The position numbers and the translations under genes were made by a program. A stretch of DNA of 64,000 nucleotides from Glaciimonas immobilis. Lineage in GTDB: Bacteria > Pseudomonadota > Gammaproteobacteria > Burkholderiales > Burkholderiaceae_D. This document shows positions 36,873 to 46,553 of the stretch, in pieces; position 1 is the first letter of the stretch; every line of letters begins with the position of its first letter. The stretch covers positions 62,001-126,000 of the forward strand of contig NZ_JAAOZT010000007.1 of NCBI RefSeq assembly GCF_011947285.1, in the 5' to 3' direction. The notes beneath the pieces are model-generated. The model ran no database searches and was not told the DNA's origin. It saw only the letters and a program-made list of their open reading frames with translations.

Positions 36873-39800
36873 ATGACCACTGATTTCCCAAGCGCTTCCG
36901 CAGTCTTATCGACGCAACTTGATACCGGCCCGTTGTCCTGGGTGATGACAGAAATTCGCGAAAGCTTAGGCCGCTCTCTTAATGAACTGAGACAGGTACC
37001 GGCAACGCATGGCACAGCGGATGGGGCGCTAGAATTATCTGCACCACCACCGGATGCGTCTTCATTAAACGCCGCCGCAGATAACCCTGTTGCAACGATA
37101 CCGTCGCATGATCCGGTAACAGCATTGCAACTGGCCAAGACATTTCTGCATCAGGCACATGGCGCATTGCAGATGGTCGATATTAACGGCGTGACTATTA
37201 TCACCGAAACCGTTGAGGCGTTGCTGGAGCATGTTCAGGCAGGGCAAGCCGCTGGCCTGACTACGTTCACGTCTGAACATGTGGAACGTATTCAAAGCGC
37301 GTACGAAGCTTTGATTGAATACCTTGAAGATTTGTTGGTCGGCGCGGTGCATCAACCGGTTAAATTATTTCCCTATTACGAAGCGCTACTGGAAATCCGG
37401 GGCGCCCAAAGAATTCATCCTGCGGATTTGTTTTTCCCTGATTTGTCGATACGTCCGCAATTTGTGCCGGTCGCCGTTCTGGTCGATCCAGAACCCGGTC
37501 AGGGCGCAGACACGCCGCCGTATCCACCGTTACGTAAACGGTTTGAAACGGCGCTCCTGCCATTTTTGAAAAGTAGCGATAGTGATATTGAGCTTGCGAA
37601 CGCTGCCATCATGCAAGAGGTGCTTGGTGAAATCGAACGGCTGCAACAGAATCAGCAGGCGCGGACATTCTGGTGGGTAATGCAAGGATTTGCGGATGGC
37701 GTTGCCCATAAGCAGATTCCTAAAGAGCTGTTTGTAAAGCAGTTATTTGCGCGTATCAATTTAGAGTTACGGCGCTTAAGTCAGGGTTCTTCCGTTACCT
37801 CGGAACGCCTGTTGCGAGATGCATTGTTTTTTATCGCCGGTATCCAAAATCCGTCCGCTCTCAATCTCGAGATCCGTAGCGTTTATCAACTCGACGGCGC
37901 GGTGCCGACAGATTTTCACCTGCGGCGATACGGTCGGGTCGATCCAGAAGCGCTGAAAGCTGCAAAAGAGCACCTGATGCGCGCCAAGAACATGTGGGAT
38001 CGTCTCGCCGCTGGCGACCCTAGTCCTGCACAAGAATTTGAGCAGGAAATGCGCCGCTTGTCGATTGCTGGCAATAAGTTAAACGCCCCGTCTTTGGTTA
38101 CGCTGTTGCGAGAGTTAAGCGGTATCGCGCATCAGGCAACGCAAATAAAATCTGGCGATCCGATCGGTTGTGAGATCGCTACCAGTCTTCTTTTCGTCGA
38201 GAATTCTCTGGCCCAAATCAATCGGCTGCCCGAAAACTTTGCTGATCACGCCGATGCAATGACGGCCCATTTCTTAGCTTTTATGTCGGGCGACCGTACC
38301 TCTGCACCAGCGCCATGGCTGCATGATATCTTTCGCGACGCGCAGCAGAAAATTTTGGTTAAGGCACTTGCTGGTGAGATGCTGTCTAGTTTGCGTCACG
38401 TTGAAAAACTCCTTGATGAATATTTTTCTGCTCCGGCTCAGCGCGAGTTGCTGGTTCAGATCGATCATGTTATGCATCAAATTCAAGGCGCGCTTGCGAT
38501 ACAGGAATTGCCAGAAGCGACAGCCGTAATTGTGCATACGCGCGCGGCGCTCCAACAATTTAATCCACCAGCGAGCGCGGAGGAACCAGATGCAGACGGT
38601 ACAGCCAGGCAGCCTTCCCATCAGGACTTTGAGCGAATTGCGCAGAATATCGGCGCACTGAGCTTCTATATCGAGGCTACCCAACACCAATCCGATTTGT
38701 TTGATGCGCCGGAAGTATCCGCGGCATTGGGCGTGTCCGTGGCCTCTGGTACCAAAAATATTCATTTGAATTTTGATGCACAACTCGGCGTGTTTCGCGT
38801 AAATATTTTTGAACGCCGAACGGCTGCGCCAACGCATCCAAAGGAACGGCTGGTGCAATCTGCGGCAGCAGGGTTAATGACCGCAGTACCCACTTTAACT
38901 ATCTCCGAGGAGTCGGTCGCGGGCGTCGGTAAGGGCACTGAAAACAATCAACACAATCAAGTCCCTGAAACAAATAAGCTCCATGAAAGCGACAGCGCGA
39001 TCAGACTCGCCGCGCCTGCATTTCTGGAGGGGTTACCTTCTTTATCCTTTCTGGATTTGCCGATTATAGAAGACGCGTCGTTGCAACGTCAGCGTGAGGA
39101 ACTAGCGGAACTAGCGGAACCGCTGATCGTAGAGCCGCATGATGTCACGCTGCGGAGCGATTTTATCGAGCGGTTGGAGCAGTCGGAATACTTGGGAGGC
39201 GATGGAAAGTTCAATGACAATCATGACAATGAACGCGCGGCAGTAAAGAACTCAGCGGCGATCCCGATGTTAGACAAGCAGGCTTTTTCGGCTGTGCCAC
39301 CGTCTTTTAGCGACATCAACTCTGAAACCCTGCTGGCGCAACCCTTAGATTTTCTTCCCGAATTGTTATTGCTGGAACCAAAGCCAGAACCTGAAACCGA
39401 AGAGGCCCCCGATAAAAATATTGACAATGATACTGTTACCAAGAAAATTGCAGATGCAAAGCTAGTTGCAGATGGGAAAGCGCTTGCTGAGGCCAATGCC
39501 GCCGCCGAAGCGGATGCGGAGATACTGGGTATTTTTCTGGAAGAAGCCACAGAGGTTTTGCAGGCAATCCGCGAGACTGTTCCAAAAGCGCGTCTTGCGC
39601 CCGATGATATCGAAAATGTGGTTGTTTTGCGACGCGCCTTCCATACCCTGAAGGGTAGCAGTCGGATGATCGGCATGACCGCTTTTGGTGATGCGGGTTG
39701 GAGCATTGAAGAGGTCCTGAATCTATGGCTATCTGAGGCTAGGGCGGGAACCCCGGATTTATATGCTTTGCTAGATCACGCAGTAATCTTTCTAGGCGAC

Positions 39801-42800
39801 TGGATCGCGGAGGTATGCGCCGACGGCGCATCGCATCGTACTGCGGAAGGACTTATCGAGTATGCGCAGCAGGTACGCGAGGGTAAAGCCTTTTTAGTGG
39901 TGGAATCTGCCGTTGATTCCCAAAACACTTTTGATGTGGACGCCTTATATGCCGATCTGCCGCTATTGACCGTATTGGACGTAGTGACCGAGGATAATAT
40001 ATTGTCCGATGCGGAGTTGGTGCAATTTTCAGGTTGTAGCATAGACACAGAGTTATCGGCGCTGGAGGCCACAGTTCATCCATCGCTTCAGGTGCCGTCC
40101 TTCGTCCAATCCGGCATCGATAGCGATTATCTAATGATGCCCGGCACCGTCTCTGGTGCCAGCGCGGATATCTTGTCTTTCCCCTCTTTGTCGGAGGCAA
40201 GGCATGACGATAGCATTAAAAATATCGGCGATCTGGCCATCAGTTTGCCGCTGTATAACATTTACTTGTCCGAGACCGACCATTTAGTGCGTTTGTTATC
40301 GCAAGATTTTTCCGAATGGCATCATGAGCCGGAGCGGTCAGTAGCGGTGCAAGCGATACATGCTGCGCATTCGTTATCGGGAAGCTCGGCAACGGTTGGC
40401 TTCAAACCACTGCAAAATCTCGCGCATGCGCTGGAGATGCTTTTGCAGCGCATGGCATTGCATCCCACTCCCGTGCGCGAACCAGAATTTGCATGCCTCG
40501 ACGACGCGGTCGCACGCATCAAATGGATGCTATTGCAATTTGCGCAAAGCGAAATGCCGTACTACGAACCGGCTTTAGTCGGCGCTCTGGATAGTTTGCG
40601 GCATGGCCAGGAGCCGCACATTGAAGACTTGTCACTGGCCGAAATGGAAACTCTGGGAGCGTTATCGCTCCCCTCGTTCCGCCCCGCGCTGAGAGATTCG
40701 ATAGATGAGATACTAGCTGCTTCAGCCATTGAGGCCAGCCCCGGATATGTCGATGAACCAATATTCGCATCAGGCAAGAAATCAAGAACTGAGGCGATAA
40801 CCGAGTCGCTAAGTGGGCCGCTAAGTGAGGCGATAAATGAGTCGCTAAGTGCGTCCCTAAACGGGCCAACAACAGCGCCAACAACCGACCCGGTAAGCGC
40901 GTTTACACTTGAGGGAACAAGCGGATCAACTGCCGATCCGCTAAATGACTCGCTAAGTGACCCGCTAAATGAGCCGCTAAATGAGCCGCTAAATTTCCCG
41001 GTCGTCGTTCCAATCGTTGATGCGACCATTAGTGTGCCCAATGAAATTTTGGCAGGTCAAAACAGTGCTAGCCAAAATGCCATGCCGCCGATGGCGTCGC
41101 AGCGCCCGCCAGACTTCATTTGTGAGCCGGGGCAAGTAACGCAAACGCCGGTAATTGCAAGGCGTACGGTGATCGCTGCGCCAACGCCGGAATTAATAGC
41201 ACGTCGTGAAGACTTCGATCCTGCCCGCGCGTTACGCGATGATATTGATATGGACTTGCTGCCGGTCTTTCTGGAAGAAGGGCGCGATATTCTGCCGCAG
41301 ATTGAAAGCGCATTGCGGAGCTGGCAGACAACGACAATGGATAGCGCGGCGCTAGGCCCGAGTGGGCCTGCGGTTGCTATTCCGGTAGAAGCTTCGCAAG
41401 CCATTTTGCGTCATTTGCACACTATCAAAGGAAGCGCGCGGATGGCTGGTGCGATGGTGCTTGGTCAGCATTTGCACGATATGGAAAGTCATATTGCGGC
41501 CACGTTATTTAGTGCGTCGCCTACGACTCATGTGATTGATGAGTTGCTGGCGCACTACGATCATGGCGTGCAAATGTTCGAAGATCTGGCGCCGCAGCAG
41601 CAGGCTTACCTGACACCAGCTTTAACAATTCATAATGTATTGGGTAGCGCAAGCGGCATAGACGGCTCACACGGTATGAGCGGCTCGAACGACACAGCTG
41701 AAGCATCCGATCTGCATTTGTCAACTGCGCCGGTAGTCCCAACGTCTACTACCGGCAGCGCCCCGGCGCCATGGCTGACTGCTGCGCCAAGGTCGATTGC
41801 CACGGCGCAGGTACGGGTCAACGCTGAAGTGCTGGACCGATTGGTAAATCAGGCAGGCGAAGTATCGATTGCCCGTTCTCGTTTAGAGTCGGGCGTCAGT
41901 ACGCTACAGCAATCGTTAGTGGAGTTGACCGAAAACGTCGACCGTTTGCGCAGTCAGTTGCGTGAAATTGAAATCCAGGCAGAAACCCAGATCACCTCGC
42001 GCATGACGCTCGCTGGAGAGCGCGAATTCGATCCGCTGGAATTTGATCGTTTTACCCGGCTACAGGAATTGACGCGAATGATGGCAGAGAGCGTTAATGA
42101 TGTCTCGTCGTTGCAAAAAATTCTGACCAGAACTGTGGAGAGCGCCAGTGTGGATCTGGTAACGCAGGGGCGCCTGACCCGAGATTTGCAACAAGATCTG
42201 ATGCATGTCCGGATGGTGCAATTTGCCAGCGTTGCGGAGCGATTATATCGACTGACGCGTCAGGTATCCAAAGAGGTGGATAAGCGCATCAACCTTGATA
42301 TCGTGGGCAGCACCGTGGAGATTGATCGTAGCGTGCTAGAAAAGATGGTCGGCCCATTCGAGCATTTGTTACGGAATGCAATCGTTCACGGGATCGAAAG
42401 CCGGGATATGCGCCGCGCCGCAGGCAAGAACGATATTGGCGAACTTAAAATAGAAATTCGTCAAAATGGTAACGAAGTTCTGATCGGGTTATCTGACGAT
42501 GGTCAGGGACTTAATCTGGGCCAGATACGTGATAAGGCGAGGTCGGTAGGCCTGTTGGGACACGATCAGCAAATCTCCGATATCGAAGCAACAGACCTGA
42601 TTTTTCGGCCGGGCTTTTCTACCGTCACGGATGTTACCAAACTTGCCGGGCGCGGTATCGGTATGGACGTCGTGCGCTCTGAGGCTGCGGCGCTCGGTGG
42701 CCGCGTCGCGGTCTCAACCAAGCTCGGTAAAGGCACGCAATTTACCATCCATTTGCCGCTCACGCTTGCCGTTACACAAGTGGTTATTTTCTCCGCTGGC

Positions 42801-43733
42801 GATCATACTTATGCGTTCCCCTCTGCCTTGATCGAGCAGGTACAGCAGCTCAAGGCAGCCTTTCTGACGAGTGCTTACAACGATGGCGGAGTGTCGTGGC
42901 AGGATCAACGCGTACCCTTGCATTACTTGTCTGCGTTACTGGGCGAGCACCAGGTCACGCCCGTCACGCAACAATATTCACCGGTCATTATTTTGCGCAG
43001 CGGTAATGATCGTGTGGCGGTGCATGTTGATGCGATTATTGGCAATAGAGAGGTGGTGGTCAAGAACGTCGGCCCACAATTGTCGCGACTGATTGGCATC
43101 GTTGGTGCTACCGTGCTGGGATCGGGCGAGATTGTATTGATTCTGAATCCAGTGCCGCTGGCGCTAAAATTGGGGCAACAGTTACGCGCAGTGGCGACCA
43201 GTACGGCGTTGCTTAAAGCCAATCCCTCATCTCTTCCGAGCAGTGATTCTGCTATTCCAACAGCCGAAGTAGCCGGGGTAGCAGGAGCAATCGGGGCAAT
43301 TGCAGAAATTGTCACGAGTGACAATCAACCTGTACCGGTGCAAGGACTTCGTACCCAAAAAATCATCATGGTGGTTGATGATTCGCTGACAGTACGCCGG
43401 GTCACGCAGCGATTATTAGCGCGCGAAGGGTACCAGGTGGTTTTGGCAAAAGACGGTATCGATGCGTTGCAGCAGTTGCAAGCCGTCACGCCCGATGTCA
43501 TGCTGGTCGACATTGAGATGCCACATATGGATGGCTTTGATCTGACCCGCAACGTTCGCAATGATGATCGAACGCGGCATGTTCCGATCATCATGATTAC
43601 GTCCCGCACGGCTCCCAAACATCGTACCTATGCAATGGAACTCGGTGTAAACGAATATCTGGGTAAGCCGTTTCAGGAAGATACACTGTTAAGCACAATT
43701 AAGTCGTTCATGCCAGACCATGTGACGATTTAG
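36873..43733 (+). CDS. pilL: Hybrid chemotaxis kinase PilL/ChpA
   Basis: This giant protein of about 2286 residues drives the pilus chemosensory pathway. From N to C it has a FimL/Hpt-like region, a phosphotransfer site FHTLKGSSRMIG (His924), a noncanonical AAHSLSGSS (His1166), a low-complexity 12-bp-repeat region (~1308-1376), LHTIKGSARMAG (His1516) and a CheA dimerisation/HATPase core (N-box FEHLLRNAIVHGIES, Asn1835). A CheW-like domain and a C-terminal receiver follow (VDIEMPHMDG, Asp2213). P. aeruginosa ChpA is of similar size. ATG 36873 with AAGG upstream is preferred; the open frame begins at TTG 36762. The gap after pilJ (36588-36872) shows no gene. Confidence 0.94.
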   Translation: MTTDFPSASAVLSTQLDTGPLSWVMTEIRESLGRSLNELRQVPATHGTADGALELSAPPPDASSLNAAADNPVATIPSHDPVTALQLAKTFLHQAHGALQMVDINGVTIITETVEALLEHVQAGQAAGLTTFTSEHVERIQSAYEALIEYLEDLLVGAVHQPVKLFPYYEALLEIRGAQRIHPADLFFPDLSIRPQFVPVAVLVDPEPGQGADTPPYPPLRKRFETALLPFLKSSDSDIELANAAIMQEVLGEIERLQQNQQARTFWWVMQGFADGVAHKQIPKELFVKQLFARINLELRRLSQGSSVTSERLLRDALFFIAGIQNPSALNLEIRSVYQLDGAVPTDFHLRRYGRVDPEALKAAKEHLMRAKNMWDRLAAGDPSPAQEFEQEMRRLSIAGNKLNAPSLVTLLRELSGIAHQATQIKSGDPIGCEIATSLLFVENSLAQINRLPENFADHADAMTAHFLAFMSGDRTSAPAPWLHDIFRDAQQKILVKALAGEMLSSLRHVEKLLDEYFSAPAQRELLVQIDHVMHQIQGALAIQELPEATAVIVHTRAALQQFNPPASAEEPDADGTARQPSHQDFERIAQNIGALSFYIEATQHQSDLFDAPEVSAALGVSVASGTKNIHLNFDAQLGVFRVNIFERRTAAPTHPKERLVQSAAAGLMTAVPTLTISEESVAGVGKGTENNQHNQVPETNKLHESDSAIRLAAPAFLEGLPSLSFLDLPIIEDASLQRQREELAELAEPLIVEPHDVTLRSDFIERLEQSEYLGGDGKFNDNHDNERAAVKNSAAIPMLDKQAFSAVPPSFSDINSETLLAQPLDFLPELLLLEPKPEPETEEAPDKNIDNDTVTKKIADAKLVADGKALAEANAAAEADAEILGIFLEEATEVLQAIRETVPKARLAPDDIENVVVLRRAFHTLKGSSRMIGMTAFGDAGWSIEEVLNLWLSEARAGTPDLYALLDHAVIFLGDWIAEVCADGASHRTAEGLIEYAQQVREGKAFLVVESAVDSQNTFDVDALYADLPLLTVLDVVTEDNILSDAELVQFSGCSIDTELSALEATVHPSLQVPSFVQSGIDSDYLMMPGTVSGASADILSFPSLSEARHDDSIKNIGDLAISLPLYNIYLSETDHLVRLLSQDFSEWHHEPERSVAVQAIHAAHSLSGSSATVGFKPLQNLAHALEMLLQRMALHPTPVREPEFACLDDAVARIKWMLLQFAQSEMPYYEPALVGALDSLRHGQEPHIEDLSLAEMETLGALSLPSFRPALRDSIDEILAASAIEASPGYVDEPIFASGKKSRTEAITESLSGPLSEAINESLSASLNGPTTAPTTDPVSAFTLEGTSGSTADPLNDSLSDPLNEPLNEPLNFPVVVPIVDATISVPNEILAGQNSASQNAMPPMASQRPPDFICEPGQVTQTPVIARRTVIAAPTPELIARREDFDPARALRDDIDMDLLPVFLEEGRDILPQIESALRSWQTTTMDSAALGPSGPAVAIPVEASQAILRHLHTIKGSARMAGAMVLGQHLHDMESHIAATLFSASPTTHVIDELLAHYDHGVQMFEDLAPQQQAYLTPALTIHNVLGSASGIDGSHGMSGSNDTAEASDLHLSTAPVVPTSTTGSAPAPWLTAAPRSIATAQVRVNAEVLDRLVNQAGEVSIARSRLESGVSTLQQSLVELTENVDRLRSQLREIEIQAETQITSRMTLAGEREFDPLEFDRFTRLQELTRMMAESVNDVSSLQKILTRTVESASVDLVTQGRLTRDLQQDLMHVRMVQFASVAERLYRLTRQVSKEVDKRINLDIVGSTVEIDRSVLEKMVGPFEHLLRNAIVHGIESRDMRRAAGKNDIGELKIEIRQNGNEVLIGLSDDGQGLNLGQIRDKARSVGLLGHDQQISDIEATDLIFRPGFSTVTDVTKLAGRGIGMDVVRSEAAALGGRVAVSTKLGKGTQFTIHLPLTLAVTQVVIFSAGDHTYAFPSALIEQVQQLKAAFLTSAYNDGGVSWQDQRVPLHYLSALLGEHQVTPVTQQYSPVIILRSGNDRVAVHVDAIIGNREVVVKNVGPQLSRLIGIVGATVLGSGEIVLILNPVPLALKLGQQLRAVATSTALLKANPSSLPSSDSAIPTAEVAGVAGAIGAIAEIVTSDNQPVPVQGLRTQKIIMVVDDSLTVRRVTQRLLAREGYQVVLAKDGIDALQQLQAVTPDVMLVDIEMPHMDGFDLTRNVRNDDRTRHVPIIMITSRTAPKHRTYAMELGVNEYLGKPFQEDTLLSTIKSFMPDHVTI
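40795..40866 (+). repeat. 12-bp coding tandem repeat in pilL, array 1
   Basis: Six 12-bp units of the form CGCTAAGTGAGG (also CGATAACCGAGT, CGATAAATGAGT, CCCTAAACGGGC) encode a four-residue repeat such as SLSGPLSEAINE between phosphotransfer domains. The period keeps the reading frame, so copy-number change would lengthen or shorten a linker. Confidence 0.9.
40939..40998 (+). repeat. 12-bp coding tandem repeat in pilL, array 2
   Basis: Five units (CGCTAAATGACT, CGCTAAGTGACC, two of CGCTAAATGAGC, CGCTAAATTTCC) use the same consensus as array 1, 72 bp away, and encode PLNDSLSDPLNEPLNEPLN. Two adjacent units are identical. Confidence 0.9.
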
Positions 43734-43943
43734 TATGGTTCGGGCATACAGTGAGCGCAAAGCGGGGGCGATTTCGGGCGCACTAGTAATGCCCCTAATG
43801 ATGCCTCGGCATTATCGTTCCAGGTTCTCGCCCGACCGACTCAGAGGTGAGGGCCGGTCGCTAGTCCGTGGGACGTAATATACGCTCCACGGCGGCCTCT
43901 ACAGCGCGGCGAAGGTTACCGACGCTGCAGACGCCAATCGTTC

Positions 43944-43974
43944 TCGACCGTGACCTATAATTCGACCGTGACCT
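43944..43974. repeat. 13-bp direct repeat at the end of phr
   Basis: TCGACCGTGACCT occurs at 43944-43956 and again at 43962-43974, an 18-bp offset that spans the phr stop codon (43955-43957). It looks like a small duplication of the gene's 3' end. Confidence 0.7.
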
Positions 43975-45448
43975 TTTTGACCACCGCGTAGCGCGCTAAT
44001 GTTTGTGCGCGCGCTACATCATGTTGCACCAGGGGGCGTGGGTAGTTGCCGCCTAAAGTGATACCCGCCGCTTGCAAAATTGCGGTATCAATCAACCACG
44101 GAGCATGGATCGCTTTGTTACTCAGTTTGCCTAATTGCGGCAGATAACGGCGAATGAATTTACCTTCGCTGTCAAACTTTTCTGATTGCGTGATCGGGTT
44201 AAAAATTCGAAAGTAAGGTTGGGCATCGCACCCGGATGACGCGGCCCATTGCCAGCCGCCATTGTTGGCCGACAGGTCGAAGTCATTGAGGTGTTTGGCA
44301 AAATAAGCCTCACCCCAGCGCCAGTCTATGCCCAGATCTTTGATTAAAAAGGATGCGACAACCATACGCAGGCGATTGTGCATATAGCCGGTCTGGTTGA
44401 TTTGCAGCATGGCCGCATCGACCAGAGGATAACCGGTGCGGCCATCGCACCATGCCTGAAACGCGGCCTCTGCAGACGCGCCGGTTTCCCATTGAATCGC
44501 ATCGTAGTCCTGTTTAAAGGCGCGCTGCGCAACGTGCGGATGGTAATGCAGAATCATAAAATAAAAATCGCGCCATACCAGTTCGGATAACCACACCGCT
44601 GCACCGCCACCTTCGACGCCTTGGCGCATGGTCTGATAGGCGTTACGCGCTAAGGTCCTGATAGAAATGGTGCCAAATCGTAAATGTACAGAAAGATAAG
44701 ACGGTCCCTTCACTGCGGGAAAATTCCGCGTGTCGCGATAGTCCCCGATGCGCAGCATGAAATCATCAAGCAATTGATTCGCGCCGGAAATACCGGTGGG
44801 TATTTTTAGTTCGCTTAGATTAGTAGGCTCAAACCCCAGGTCAGCCAACGAAGGAATCGCATTGGCATTTGCTGTTGGAGCAAGTGCCAGACGCGATGCA
44901 TAGGAGGATATTGGATAAGGCTTAAGAAAGAATTCGCCGTCTGCAGCGGCCAATCGTTTCATCCAGGAATTTTTATACGGCGTAAAAACTGAAAAAGGCT
45001 TGGCCGCTAACGAAAGCACTTCATCGGTTTCAAAGATCACGTGATCTTTATAGGTATGCAGTGCGCAGCCATTTTTGGCTAACGTGGCCGCTACCGCGCT
45101 ATCGCGTATGACCGCTTGCGGCTCATAGTCTCGATTGGCATATACTGCGTCTACGCCCAGTTCAGCAGCCAGCGCAGGAATATCAGCGACAGAGGAAGCG
45201 TGCCGCACGATCAAATTGCCGCCCAGCAGGCGAAGTTCTGCGTCCAGCTCGACAATGCTGGCATGAATAAACTCCACCCGACGGTCTGCTTTTAGTCCTG
45301 CATCCAGCAGGGGTTGCAAAATGTCGGTATCAAACACAAATACGCAAAATACCATGCGGCTGTTCTTCAGCGCATGATGCAGCGCGGCATTGTCGAATAC
45401 CCTTAAGTCACGACGGAACCAGACCAGAGACCTGTTAAATGGAGGCAT
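43955..45448 (-). CDS. phr: Deoxyribodipyrimidine photolyase
   Basis: Photolyase uses blue light, FADH2 and an antenna cofactor to split UV-induced pyrimidine dimers. The roughly 497-residue protein has the N-terminal antenna domain (SLVWFRRDLRVFDNAALHHAL, VFVFDTDIL). The FAD domain shows GPSYLSVHLRFGTISIRTLAR, WLSELVWRDFYFMIL, LVDAAMLQINQTGYMHNRLRMVVASFL and WQWAASSGCDAQPYFRIFNP. I prefer ATG 45448 because it gives the normal family N-terminus; upstream in-frame ATGs at 45475 and 45532 are alternatives. A 13-bp direct repeat spans the stop codon. The gap 43734-43954 has no gene I recognise. Confidence 0.94.
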   Translation of the reverse strand: MPPFNRSLVWFRRDLRVFDNAALHHALKNSRMVFCVFVFDTDILQPLLDAGLKADRRVEFIHASIVELDAELRLLGGNLIVRHASSVADIPALAAELGVDAVYANRDYEPQAVIRDSAVAATLAKNGCALHTYKDHVIFETDEVLSLAAKPFSVFTPYKNSWMKRLAAADGEFFLKPYPISSYASRLALAPTANANAIPSLADLGFEPTNLSELKIPTGISGANQLLDDFMLRIGDYRDTRNFPAVKGPSYLSVHLRFGTISIRTLARNAYQTMRQGVEGGGAAVWLSELVWRDFYFMILHYHPHVAQRAFKQDYDAIQWETGASAEAAFQAWCDGRTGYPLVDAAMLQINQTGYMHNRLRMVVASFLIKDLGIDWRWGEAYFAKHLNDFDLSANNGGWQWAASSGCDAQPYFRIFNPITQSEKFDSEGKFIRRYLPQLGKLSNKAIHAPWLIDTAILQAAGITLGGNYPRPLVQHDVARAQTLARYAVVKKVTVEL

Positions 45449-45645
45449 TTTGATTAGCGATGAGATAATTGCCATAAAAGCAATTTTATAAATAAAGCCC
45501 AGCTCGGCAGTTCCTGCGGGCGCGTTCAACATGTGGAATGCAGGTAGTTTACGCGAGTTACGTTGCTATGGATACGTGCCTATTGACTCATAGTTATTGT
45601 TACGGGCTACTGATAGGGCTAGCGATGAGTTGATTGATGGCAGAA

Positions 45646-45693
45646 TTGATACGGATGATTGATACCGTTGATTGATACAGTTGATGGATACGG
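45646..45693. repeat. 13-bp tandem repeat upstream of yqgE
   Basis: TTGATACGGATGA, TTGATACCGTTGA, TTGATACAGTTGA and a partial TGGATACGG give 3.7 copies of a 13-bp unit, ending 38 bp before the preferred yqgE start. Iteron-like repeats here could bind a regulator. The rest of the gap 45449-45731 shows no gene. Confidence 0.88.
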
Positions 45694-45731
45694 CCCTTCA
45701 AAGCAGGAAAGTCAACTTTAAAACTGATAAA

Positions 45732-46442
45732 ATGTCCACTATGGCTAAGTTAGATAAAAGTTTTTCCGCATTTCCTCAAGGTGATCCCCCGTTGGATCAG
45801 GCAGCGTCGCGTCCGCAGATTCCGGCATCTACGGGGTTGGACCTCACTAATCACTTCTTGATCGCGATGCCGTCAACGCAGGACTATGTATTCGGCGGCA
45901 GCGTCGTGTATCTATGCGAGCATAACGCCAACGGCGCGCTTGGGTTAGTGATTAATAAGGCCACTGACATTACCATGGACAAGTTGTTTGAGCGTATCGA
46001 TCTCACACTGGAGATCGCGCCAGACCATACGCATGCCGGTGCTTACTCCGATAGCCATGCTAAATTTGGCGATAGTATGTCCACCCGCCCCGTTATGTTC
46101 GGCGGTCCGGTGCAGATTGAACGCGGGTTTGTATTGCACTCTTTGCAAAAACTCTACTCATCGACGCTTAAAGTAAGCGATTCGATTGCCATGACCACGT
46201 CAAAAGATGTTTTGGAGGAGGTCGCGGACGGCAGCGGCCCGCATCAGGTGCTGGTCAGTCTGGGTTGTGCCGGGTGGGACGCTGGGCAGCTTGAGGACGA
46301 AATAGCCCGCAACGGCTGGCTCACTGTCGCCGCCGATCCTGCCATTATTTTCGATTTACCCATCGCAGACAGGTTTCAGGCAGCGCTTAAATTGCTCGGA
46401 ATAGACCCTTGTATGCTGACCGGAGAATTTGGTCGTGCCTGA
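45732..46442 (+). CDS. yqgE: YqgE/AlgH family protein (DUF179)
   Basis: The roughly 236-residue protein has the DUF179 core LTNHFLIAMPSTQDYVFGGSVVYLCEHNANGALGLVINKATD (about residues 40-81), VMFGGPVQIERGFVLH, LVSLGCAGWDAGQLEDEI and NGWLTVAADPAIIFD. The molecular function is unresolved; the gene is commonly paired with ruvX, as here. The N-terminus is about 35 residues longer than in E. coli YqgE and looks disordered. ATG 45732 is my choice, and 45741 or 45684 are possible. No start has a strong ribosome site. Confidence 0.9.
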   Translation: MSTMAKLDKSFSAFPQGDPPLDQAASRPQIPASTGLDLTNHFLIAMPSTQDYVFGGSVVYLCEHNANGALGLVINKATDITMDKLFERIDLTLEIAPDHTHAGAYSDSHAKFGDSMSTRPVMFGGPVQIERGFVLHSLQKLYSSTLKVSDSIAMTTSKDVLEEVADGSGPHQVLVSLGCAGWDAGQLEDEIARNGWLTVAADPAIIFDLPIADRFQAALKLLGIDPCMLTGEFGRA

Positions 46443-46553
46443 GCGGTTGCCGGTGTTACCTTTGTTGGCATTCCTTTATGCCTACTCTTTGTCCGCGGCG
46501 TCTGGTGTAACGCTCGCCATAAACGCTAATGCGCTGTCACTGGTGAAACTCTA

